Translations under genes and position numbers: made by a program
Notes under the pieces: generated by a model
The model's input: only the letters and a program-made list of their open reading frames with translations
What the model was told of the DNA's origin: nothing
Database searches by the model: none
Source: Bacillota bacterium
GTDB lineage: Bacteria; Bacillota_A; Clostridia; DSM-8532
Direction of reading: 5' to 3'
Assembly (NCBI GenBank): GCA_023424865.1
Contig: JAFADM010000392.1
Span: 1 to 22,755, forward strand
Length of the DNA stretch: 22,755 nucleotides
Shown: piece by piece, positions 16,373-22,755 of the stretch
Layout: every line of letters begins with the position of its first letter
Position numbering within the stretch: the stretch's first letter is position 1

Positions 16373-16402
16373 GCACCTTTAGTTAGAAAAAGCTAACACT
16401 AA
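16371..16402 (+). promoter_or_regulatory. Candidate promoter/operator before the ABC pair, with DtxR-like half-sites
   Basis: A possible -35 TTGCAC (16371-16376) is followed by TTAGTTAG (16379-16386), AAAAAG, and CTAACACTAA (16393-16402). The core GTTAG/CTAAC repeat is perfect. The arms resemble those of DtxR/IdeR boxes (TTAGGTTAG/CTAACCTAA), but six bases separate them instead of one. The -10 is not clear (TAACAC at best). Confidence 0.4.
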
Positions 16403-16480
16403 TTTGCTTTTACAGCTATGAATGACAGATGGAAAAGGCTAAAAAGTCTATTAATCAGGAAAATGAAGGGAGAAATCAAA

Positions 16481-18292
16481 ATGGAAAAAAGCAGTAAGGC
16501 AGCAAAAGCCAAATCAGGCATACCACGGCTTTTGGAGCTTGCGGGCCGTAAGAAAAACAAGCTCCTTTTGGCATGCGTGCTGGCTGTTATCTCATCAGCA
16601 GCACGCATCGTACCTTTTTTTACAATCTACGGGGTAATCCATGAGCTTCTGAACCACTATACCCAAGCTTCGGCATTGGCTATGAGCCGGATTTACAGCC
16701 TGGTTCTGTATACCTTTGCCGCAGCCCTTGTTTATGGGATTTGCGGCTTCTGCTCCTCGGCTCTGGCTCACAGCTCCGCCTATGAAATCATCCATGAGCT
16801 GCGCCTTAAGCTTATGGAAAAGCTGGGGCGCATTTCGTCGGGCTTTTTTACCGGAACCACCCAGGGAGCCATTAAAAAAGTCATTTCCGACGATGCGGAG
16901 CAAATCGAGGTTTTCATTGCCCACCATATTGCTGATATCGCTGCAGCCATAGCCACACCGGTTTTTACCCTGATCTATCTTTTTGCCATGGACTGGCGGC
17001 TGGCCCTTGTTACTCTGTTTCCCATACTTTGCTCCATCCTTCTCTTAGGCGGCGGGCTTAAAAATCCCAAAGGCGCCCAGACACAGGTTGATATGCATAA
17101 TGCAAAGGAAAAAATGGAGGGAACGATTGTAGAGTATATCCACGGAATGCCTGTTGTAAAGGTGTTCAACCGAACGCTTAGCGCCTTTAAAAGGTTTAAG
17201 GATGATGTTTCCTCCTATGTGAAAACGGTGGAGGATACCGCGCACTTTTTCGCACCTGGTATTGGAGCCTATTACGCTTTTTTTGGAGCACAGCTTTTGT
17301 TTTTGCTTCCTGCGGGAATTCTCATCGCAGTGAATGCCGCCTCGTACATAGAAGCTTTACCGGTGCTGCTTTTGTTTTTCCTGGTGGGAGGAGGCCTTAA
17401 GGAGCCACTGGAAAATATGATGCAGATGGTGATCCATAGCAAGAGAATAGCCGAGGGGGTGGCCCGCATTGACCGAATTCTCCTCCAGCCCGAGCAGGGA
17501 GAAGAGGGCGAAGGACAGCCGAAGGATTACAGCATTACCTTTGAACGGGTTTCCTTCTCCTATAATGATGACGGTTCTCAGGCTCTTGAAAAGGTAAGCT
17601 TTCATCTTGAGGAGGGAACCATAAATGGCCTGGTTGGTCCCTCGGGAGGGGGTAAATCCACCTTGGCCCAGCTTTTGCTGCGGTTTTATGAGCCGGGAGA
17701 GGGAAGCATAAAAATCGGCGGAACAGATATTCGGGATATTCCGCCCCACAGGCTTATGACATTGGTTTCCTACGTGTTTCAGGATTCCTTTCTCTTTCAT
17801 GACACCGTAGAAAACAATATCCGCATGGGCAATTTGGAAGCGTCCCGTGACGCGGTAATGAAAGCGGCCGGGGACGCAGGCGTGCATGAGGTTATCATGG
17901 CGCTGCCAAAGGGCTACGATACGGTGATCGGCGAAGCGGACGCCTATCTCTCCGGCGGGGAAAAGCAGCGTATTGCCATAGCCCGGGTTTTTCTCAAGGA
18001 TACGCCCATCGTCATTCTGGATGAGGCCACAGCTTATGCGGATGCTGAAAATGAAGCCAGAATACAGCAGGCCTTTGCAAGGCTTGCAAAAAATAAAACC
18101 GTTTTGATTATTGCCCACCGGCTCCGTACGGTTGAAAACGCCAGCAGGATATTAGTCCTCAATAACGGTGAGCTTACGGGTGTGGGAAAGCATAATGAGC
18201 TTATGGCGCATTGCCCCCTCTACAGGGACATGGTGGCGGCCAACGAGCGGCGGGACCGCTGGACCGTAAGGAAGGGAGAGGCTACGGCATGA
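16481..18292 (+). CDS. ABC half-transporter, permease-ATPase fusion, first of pair (IrtA/YbtP-like)
   Basis: This is a 603-residue half-transporter. ATG 16481 has AAGGGAG at eight bases; ATGs at 16418 and 16463 lack well-placed sites. The exporter-fold membrane domain spans about 20-310 with an early segment LLLACVLAVISSAARIVPFF. The ATPase domain has Walker A GPSGGGKST (386-394), Q-loop YVFQDSFLFHDTVENNI, signature LSGGEKQ (490-496), Walker B ILDE with Glu515, and switch His546. The residues after Walker B read ATAYADAENE, so the D-loop is AYAD rather than the usual SALD. As I recall, this variant is common in the IrtAB/YbtPQ clade, which imports siderophores despite an exporter fold. No siderophore-reductase domain is present. 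It overlaps its partner gene by four bases. Confidence 0.9.
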   Translation: MEKSSKAAKAKSGIPRLLELAGRKKNKLLLACVLAVISSAARIVPFFTIYGVIHELLNHYTQASALAMSRIYSLVLYTFAAALVYGICGFCSSALAHSSAYEIIHELRLKLMEKLGRISSGFFTGTTQGAIKKVISDDAEQIEVFIAHHIADIAAAIATPVFTLIYLFAMDWRLALVTLFPILCSILLLGGGLKNPKGAQTQVDMHNAKEKMEGTIVEYIHGMPVVKVFNRTLSAFKRFKDDVSSYVKTVEDTAHFFAPGIGAYYAFFGAQLLFLLPAGILIAVNAASYIEALPVLLLFFLVGGGLKEPLENMMQMVIHSKRIAEGVARIDRILLQPEQGEEGEGQPKDYSITFERVSFSYNDDGSQALEKVSFHLEEGTINGLVGPSGGGKSTLAQLLLRFYEPGEGSIKIGGTDIRDIPPHRLMTLVSYVFQDSFLFHDTVENNIRMGNLEASRDAVMKAAGDAGVHEVIMALPKGYDTVIGEADAYLSGGEKQRIAIARVFLKDTPIVILDEATAYADAENEARIQQAFARLAKNKTVLIIAHRLRTVENASRILVLNNGELTGVGKHNELMAHCPLYRDMVAANERRDRWTVRKGEATA

Positions 18293-20049
18293 AAAACTTT
18301 AGAACCTGGTTTAATACCATAACCTTCGGCGAAACAAAAAAATACCTTCGTTTGACAATTTGGAATTTTCTGGATAGCTTTGTGGTGAGTATTCCCTATG
18401 GGGTGATGCTTTTGGCCATCTACCTTTTACTCCTTCCTCTGGCAGAGCCGGGAGCCCCCCTGCCTCAGAACCGCCTGTGGATTCTGTGCGGCGTGCTTTT
18501 GGCCCAAACTGCAGCCTATTACTTTATTCGGCGAAAAACCTATGTTGATATTTGCGTGGGTTTTGCGGGAACAAGCAAAAAGGCAAGGCTCTCCATGGGC
18601 GAGCATCTGCGCCGTTTGTCCATGGGCTTTTTCGGGCGCCGGGATGCAGGGGATCTGTCCACAGTGCTGCTTCGCGACTATACCGAGGTGGAGAATCTGG
18701 CATCCGGGCTTATTCCCCAGATTTCCGTTATTTTCGTAAGGCTGGCCCTTGCCCTTATCGTATTGTCGGCCTTTGACTTTCGCATGATGCTGGCGGTTAT
18801 TTCGGTTATCCCTCTGGCGCTGCCCTTTGCGTTCATAAGCTACAAAAACATGGGCAGGGTAAGCGGTGAGCTTCTGGCTGCCCAGCAGCAATCGGCGTCG
18901 GATATTCTGGAATATGTGGGGGGCATACAAACCCTCAAGGCCTTCAATCAGGCGGGCAGGCATTTTGAACGGCTGAGACAGTCCTTTGGCAGGCAATACA
19001 GGCATTCGGTGGGAATGGAGCTGGCGTCAGCCCCGGTGGGTATGATCGGGCGGTTTGTGTTAAGCTGCGGTATTGGCATAGTTATGCTTACAGGAGCCTG
19101 GCTTACGGGAAGAGGCGAATTGTCCGCCTTCAATTACATCGTATTTCTGCTTCTCTCATTAAATATCTATGAGCCTGTGATGATCCTGTTTTCCTTTATA
19201 GCCGATTATGCACGGACAAACCGGTCGGCTCAGCGTATTGTGGAGCTTAAAAACGAGGAGCCCCTGCCCGAGCCTGATAAAAGCCTGATGCCGAAAAACG
19301 GCGACATTGTGTTTCGTAACGTTACCTTTTCCTATGGCAACCGGCAGGTGCTGCACAACATATCCCTGCGCTTTCCTGAAAAAAGCATAACGGCGCTGGT
19401 AGGTCCCTCGGGATCGGGAAAATCCACTGTGACAAGACTGGCAGCCCGGTTCTGGGACACTGACAGCGGTGAAGTCACTCTTGGCGGTGTACCGGTTGCC
19501 AATATGCGCACCGATGACCTCATGGCCAATATAAGCATCGTTTTTCAGGAGGTTTACCTCTTTCATGATACCATTGAGGCCAATATCCGCATGGGTAAGC
19601 CGGAGGCCACCCCGGAGGAGATTTATGAAGCCGCCAAAACCGCGGCCTGCCACGATTTTATCATGGCCCTGCCAAAGGGCTATGATACGTTGGTGGGAGA
19701 AGGGGGCTCCACCCTTTCAGGCGGGGAGAAGCAGCGTATCGCCATTGCCCGGGCGCTTTTAAAAAATGCGCCCATTGTGCTGCTTGACGAGGCTACCGCT
19801 TCGCTGGATCCTGAAAACGAGGTGTTTATTCAAAAGGCCCTTAATGCCCTGGTAGCTGAAAAGACCGTTATCGTCATTGCCCACAGGCTCCAGTCCGTTA
19901 TGAATGCGGATCAGATAGTGGTGCTTGAAAACGGGGCAGTAAAGGAAAGGGGTGTCCATGAGGAATTACTCTCACATAACGGCCTTTATGCCCGGTTATG
20001 GGAGGAGCAAAGCAAGGCGGGGAAGTGGCGTATGGACAGGACGGCATAA
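18289..20049 (+). CDS. ABC half-transporter, permease-ATPase fusion, second of pair (IrtB/YbtQ-like)
   Basis: This is a 586-residue partner of the preceding protein. ATG 18289 overlaps the upstream TGA in an ATGA junction, with AAGGGAGAGG before it, so the two are translationally coupled. The membrane domain (to about 320) includes FLDSFVVSIPYGVMLLAIYL and the coupling region EHLRRLSMGFFGRRDAGDLS. ATPase motifs are all canonical: Walker A GPSGSGKST (372-380), signature LSGGE (476-480), Walker B LLDE with Glu501, D-loop ASLD, switch His532. Both composite ATP sites of this heterodimer should therefore be active, unlike the exporter pair at 3712-7450. The direction of transport is inferred only from resemblance to IrtAB/YbtPQ and from the ECF neighbours; export remains possible. 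Its stop is 11 bases from the stop of the convergent ecfA. Confidence 0.9.
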   Translation: MKNFRTWFNTITFGETKKYLRLTIWNFLDSFVVSIPYGVMLLAIYLLLLPLAEPGAPLPQNRLWILCGVLLAQTAAYYFIRRKTYVDICVGFAGTSKKARLSMGEHLRRLSMGFFGRRDAGDLSTVLLRDYTEVENLASGLIPQISVIFVRLALALIVLSAFDFRMMLAVISVIPLALPFAFISYKNMGRVSGELLAAQQQSASDILEYVGGIQTLKAFNQAGRHFERLRQSFGRQYRHSVGMELASAPVGMIGRFVLSCGIGIVMLTGAWLTGRGELSAFNYIVFLLLSLNIYEPVMILFSFIADYARTNRSAQRIVELKNEEPLPEPDKSLMPKNGDIVFRNVTFSYGNRQVLHNISLRFPEKSITALVGPSGSGKSTVTRLAARFWDTDSGEVTLGGVPVANMRTDDLMANISIVFQEVYLFHDTIEANIRMGKPEATPEEIYEAAKTAACHDFIMALPKGYDTLVGEGGSTLSGGEKQRIAIARALLKNAPIVLLDEATASLDPENEVFIQKALNALVAEKTVIVIAHRLQSVMNADQIVVLENGAVKERGVHEELLSHNGLYARLWEEQSKAGKWRMDRTA

Positions 20050-20060
20050 TTGCCAATGGC

Positions 20061-21560
20061 TTAGGGAAGGTGCCGGACAGGGCCGGCCTCCGATTCCGGA
20101 TAGATAAAAAAGCTCTTTAATTTTTCAACTCCCCGGGCATCCAATGGATAGCTGTCCTGAAGCGTCCCCTTTTCCAGATGAAGAACATGGGTACAGCTCC
20201 AAAGAATAAGCTCCAGATCATGGGAGATGATGAACAGAGTTTTGCCTGTCCGGCTCAGCTCCCGAAGGCGCTCTGAAACCTCTTTCATGTGCTTGAGGTC
20301 AAGGCCGCTGGTGGGCTCGTCAAAAAGGACGATGTCCCGGTGGCTTGCCAGGGCTCCGGCTATGGCGGTGCGCTGCTTTTGCCCTCCGGAAAGGGAGTGG
20401 GGATGGCGTTCCTTCATGGACAGAAGATCCAGGCTGTTTAAAATAGCCTGGGCCTTTTCCTCATCCTCTTCGGCCATGCTTAAAAGCACCTCGTCCAGAA
20501 CACTTTCCGTAAAAAGCTGATGGTTTACATCCTGCATGACCATGTAGCAGCTTTTAAGCCTTTGCTTTGCGGTAAGGCAATGGCCCCCGATTGAAAGAGT
20601 GCCCCGGCAGCGCTTTTCAAGCCCGCAGAGGCAGCGGGCGAAGGTGGATTTGCCCGCGCCGTTAAGACCTATGACCGCGATAATGCCCCCTCTGGGAAGG
20701 TCGGCCCTGTCAATTTGAAGAGCCGGGAGGCCCTTGGGGTCATAGAGGTGCAGAAAATGGTTTAGTATAACCTTTTCATCGGAGCTGTGGGCTGTGCCGC
20801 CTTTGCCCCGAAGGCTTTTGAGGTAAAGAGGGCGAAGGCCCATTCCCGAAAGCTCATCCACCGACAAGGCCTTAAATTGAGAAGACGTGTATTCCCGTTC
20901 AATGTGCCCCTTTTTCATAACTACCACACGATCCAACAGCTCCCGCAAAAAATACAGCCGATGCTCGGCAATGACAATGGTTTTACCTTTGCTTTTCCAC
21001 AGCCGGATAAGGCGGCGCAGATCGTCGATTGCCGCCATGTCCAGATTGGAGGAGGGCTCATCCAAAACCAGAATTTCAGGCTCGCACACCGAAACAGAAG
21101 CACAGGCGATCTTTTGCTTTTCGCCTCCGGAAAGCTGAAACAGATTGCGCTCCAGCAGGTGGGCCATATTGAATTCACCTACGGTACGGCGGATTCTTTC
21201 TTCAATTTCCTCCACGGACATCCCCAGGTTTTCACCGCCAAAGGCCAACTCCCCGGTGGTATCTACATTGAAAAACTGGGATCGGGGATTTTGAAATACC
21301 GACCCCACAAGCCTTGCGGTTTCATAAAGGGGAAGCTTATGAATTTCCCTGCCGTCAATAATAATCTCTCCGCTAAGGGTACCTTCGTAATAATGGGGGA
21401 TGAGTCCATTTATGAGCCTTGTCAGGGTGGTTTTTCCGCAGCCAGATTCGCCGCACAGCAAAACCACTTCACCGTCCCCAAGGGTTAAATTAATGTCTTT
21501 AAGCCCATTTTCCTCTTCCCCTAGGGCATAGGTAAAAGAAACATTTTTAAGAGTGATCAC
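20061..21560 (-). CDS. Energy-coupling factor ATPase with two fused ATPase domains (EcfA type)
   Basis: This cytoplasmic ATPase of 499 residues powers an ECF vitamin/metal-type importer. I start it at GTG 21560, with GGAGGAG (21575-21569) at eight bases; an upstream in-frame ATG at 21629 has no such site. Two complete domains are fused, so one protein supplies both sites. Domain 1 has Walker A GESGCGKTT (37-45), signature LSGGEKQKIACASV and Walker B ILVLDEPSSNLD. Domain 2 has Walker A GLNGAGKST (Lys304), signature LSGGQKQRTAIAGAL, Walker B IVLFDEPTSGLD and switch IISHD. It is third in the order S component, EcfT, EcfA. A 109-base gap with a short hairpin separates it from ecfT. The reading as an ECF ATPase depends on the linked EcfT and S genes. 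Confidence 0.92.
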   Translation of the reverse strand: MITLKNVSFTYALGEEENGLKDINLTLGDGEVVLLCGESGCGKTTLTRLINGLIPHYYEGTLSGEIIIDGREIHKLPLYETARLVGSVFQNPRSQFFNVDTTGELAFGGENLGMSVEEIEERIRRTVGEFNMAHLLERNLFQLSGGEKQKIACASVSVCEPEILVLDEPSSNLDMAAIDDLRRLIRLWKSKGKTIVIAEHRLYFLRELLDRVVVMKKGHIEREYTSSQFKALSVDELSGMGLRPLYLKSLRGKGGTAHSSDEKVILNHFLHLYDPKGLPALQIDRADLPRGGIIAVIGLNGAGKSTFARCLCGLEKRCRGTLSIGGHCLTAKQRLKSCYMVMQDVNHQLFTESVLDEVLLSMAEEDEEKAQAILNSLDLLSMKERHPHSLSGGQKQRTAIAGALASHRDIVLFDEPTSGLDLKHMKEVSERLRELSRTGKTLFIISHDLELILWSCTHVLHLEKGTLQDSYPLDARGVEKLKSFFIYPESEAGPVRHLP

Positions 21561-21626
21561 CTTTAATACTCCTCCTGGCGGGATAGGTTGCTTTAATTTG
21601 TAATAGGGCTTAATTGAGCGCTGGAG

Positions 21627-21642
21627 CAAGGTTTATACCTTG
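21627..21642 (-). other. Short intercistronic hairpin between ecfT and ecfA
   Basis: CAAGGT (21627-21632) and ACCTTG (21637-21642) form a perfect six-base stem with a four-base loop. It sits in an otherwise AT-rich 109-base gap. There is no T-run, so RNA processing or stability is a guess. Confidence 0.4.
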
Positions 21643-21669
21643 TCTCTCATACTACGAATTAAAGGATGA

Positions 21670-22398
21670 CTAAATAAGGATTGAGAGGCACAGCGCCGCC
21701 AGCATGAATCCTGCAAACACCATATCCCAGAGCCCAAACCCTATTTTACAAATGTTAGTGCGTTTGCATGGGGAACCCAAGCCGCGGGTAAGAGCCGCCG
21801 CCGAAAGCTCGTTGGCGATTTTGGCTATGGACAGCATAAGCGGTACCATGCGGTATTCCAGCATGGCGGCAGGATTTCGGAGCAGGCTTTTGGAGCCTAT
21901 TCCCCTCATGCGCATGGCGTCGCCGATGGATCGGGATTCCTCCCATACCGTGGGGAAAAAACGGAACATAACAGACAGGGGGATTGTGATAAGGCGGGTG
22001 ACATGCAGCCGCTCCATGGCCGCAATAAATTCACTGACTCGGGTTGTTGAAAGCAGATAATACCCGAAAAGGGTTCCGGGCACAAAGCGAAGCATGAGCT
22101 CGGCATACACCCTGAGGAGAATGCCGGGTACACCTGTTACCGTCGCATACAGGGTGATTTGCATTATCTGAGCCGCGCCGTAAAGAAGCATATAGACGAA
22201 AGCCGTCCCGCCTCTCCCGGATGCGGCCAGAAGCAGAAAGGGTATGGCGGCGGGCACAAGCCTCAGGCAGTCCGCCATAGGCGTTTTGCTGCCTGCCATC
22301 ATCATAAGATTGATGGCAAGCAGCAGAAACAGCTTGGTTCTGGGATCCAGCCTTATTCGTGAGCGAAGGGACGCTGTTTGCATAAGCTGAATTTGCAT
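21670..22398 (-). CDS. Energy-coupling factor transmembrane protein (EcfT/CbiQ family)
   Basis: This is the 242-residue membrane scaffold of the ECF importer. It links the substrate-binding S component to the ATPase. The N-terminus has the family-typical RLDPRTKLFLLLAINLMMM. Several membrane segments follow. Two coupling-helix motifs related to the Ala-Arg-Gly signature are visible as MRMRG (162-166) and TRG (204-206), which dock into the ATPase. ATG 22398 shares its A with the TAA of the S-component gene (TAATG), so the genes are translationally coupled; GAGGG/GGGA lies upstream. Length and motifs are normal for the family. The substrate is set by the S component, not by this protein. Confidence 0.92.
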   Translation of the reverse strand: MQIQLMQTASLRSRIRLDPRTKLFLLLAINLMMMAGSKTPMADCLRLVPAAIPFLLLAASGRGGTAFVYMLLYGAAQIMQITLYATVTGVPGILLRVYAELMLRFVPGTLFGYYLLSTTRVSEFIAAMERLHVTRLITIPLSVMFRFFPTVWEESRSIGDAMRMRGIGSKSLLRNPAAMLEYRMVPLMLSIAKIANELSAAALTRGLGSPCKRTNICKIGFGLWDMVFAGFMLAALCLSILI

Positions 22399-22755
22399 TA
22401 TACGATTCCCGCCCTCTTAAAATGCTTCTTCATGACGCTTCGGCCCATATAGGCTCCCACTGTCGCTCCCAAGAGCGTTAAGGCGATGATTGACGGCAGC
22501 ATCCAGCCTGTGATGAGGGAGGATACACTATCCGAATAATCATTGCCCTGCCCCGAGCTGACAGCGGCAAAATACGCATCCTTCATAATCCACATGGGAA
22601 GCATGGATCCGATAACCCACAGGCTCATGCTTAAATAAGCCAAAAGCAAATGCCTCCAGCTTTTATACCCTCCGGCCTTGAGAAAGATATCGGCGAGAAG
22701 GCCGCACACAACCCCGGTGGCAACGACATACCAGCCGTGGCCCATGGCAAAGGTC
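22398..22755 (-). CDS. ECF transporter S component, Trep_Strep/MptD type (partial, N-terminus beyond window)
   Basis: An open frame enters from the right edge with no stop, and the last 118 codons are present. An internal Met at 22745 (AMGHGWYV) is unlikely to be the true start, because S components are about 180-200 residues. Visible segments are GWYVVATGVVCGLLADIFLK, then a basic turn KSWRH and LLLAYLSMSLWVIGSML, a loop with KDAYFAAVSSGQGNDYSDS, and a last helix MLPSIIALTLLGATVGAYMG followed by a basic tail. This pattern matches what I know as the Trep_Strep/MptD putative S-component family. It should bind the substrate inside the membrane. The ligand is not established from sequence; heme ECF systems of streptococci and lactobacilli are one suggested analogy. 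Confidence 0.75.
   Translation of the reverse strand, partial: TFAMGHGWYVVATGVVCGLLADIFLKAGGYKSWRHLLLAYLSMSLWVIGSMLPMWIMKDAYFAAVSSGQGNDYSDSVSSLITGWMLPSIIALTLLGATVGAYMGRSVMKKHFKRAGIV

Overview
This window appears to come from a low-to-mid GC Gram-positive bacterium, most likely a member of the Clostridia (a Paenibacillus-like bacillus is the main alternative). The support is the YesM/YesN two-component system beside an LplABC-type sugar transporter, strong AGGAGG-type ribosome binding sites, a Trep_Strep/MptD-type ECF substrate component, and a BmrCD/YfiBC-type heterodimeric ABC exporter. Almost every gene is a membrane transporter or a regulator of one. I saw no RNA genes, insertion sequences, phage genes or CRISPR array.

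Layout from left to right. (1) 1-3710, plus strand: the 3' end of a LolD/MacB-type ATPase, then a very large FtsX-type permease with about 360 residues of coiled coil and linker in its extracytoplasmic part. (2) 3712-7944, minus strand: a MarR regulator followed by two overlapping ABC exporter half-transporters, one with a degenerate ATP site. This operon runs tail to tail into the FtsX gene with a single base between the stop codons. (3) 7945-8293: a divergent regulatory region. (4) 8294-15553, plus strand: histidine kinase (YesM type), AraC-type response regulator (YesN type), two sugar-type permeases and a large lipoprotein binding protein, closed by a strong terminator at 15571-15623. No ATPase or catabolic enzyme accompanies this system. 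(5) 15673-20049, plus strand: a TetR regulator with a near-ideal promoter and an 11-bp inverted repeat, then an internal terminator, then two ABC half-transporters that resemble the siderophore/heme-associated IrtAB/YbtPQ clade. (6) 20061-22755, minus strand: an ECF importer in the order S component (cut by the window edge), EcfT, and a double-domain EcfA. It converges on region 5 with 11 bp between stop codons.

How the genes work together. The kinase and regulator in region 4 probably control the adjacent transporter. The kinase and permease promoters share the arrangement CTGACCG-N16-ACCTT-N20-TATAAT in exact register, preceded by an A tract, and both lack a good -35. I read this as a candidate YesN-family activator site. 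Regions 5 and 6 together look like one two-part uptake module, perhaps for heme or a metallophore. This rests on family resemblance and on a DtxR-like palindrome before the ABC pair, and the substrate cannot be read from the sequence.
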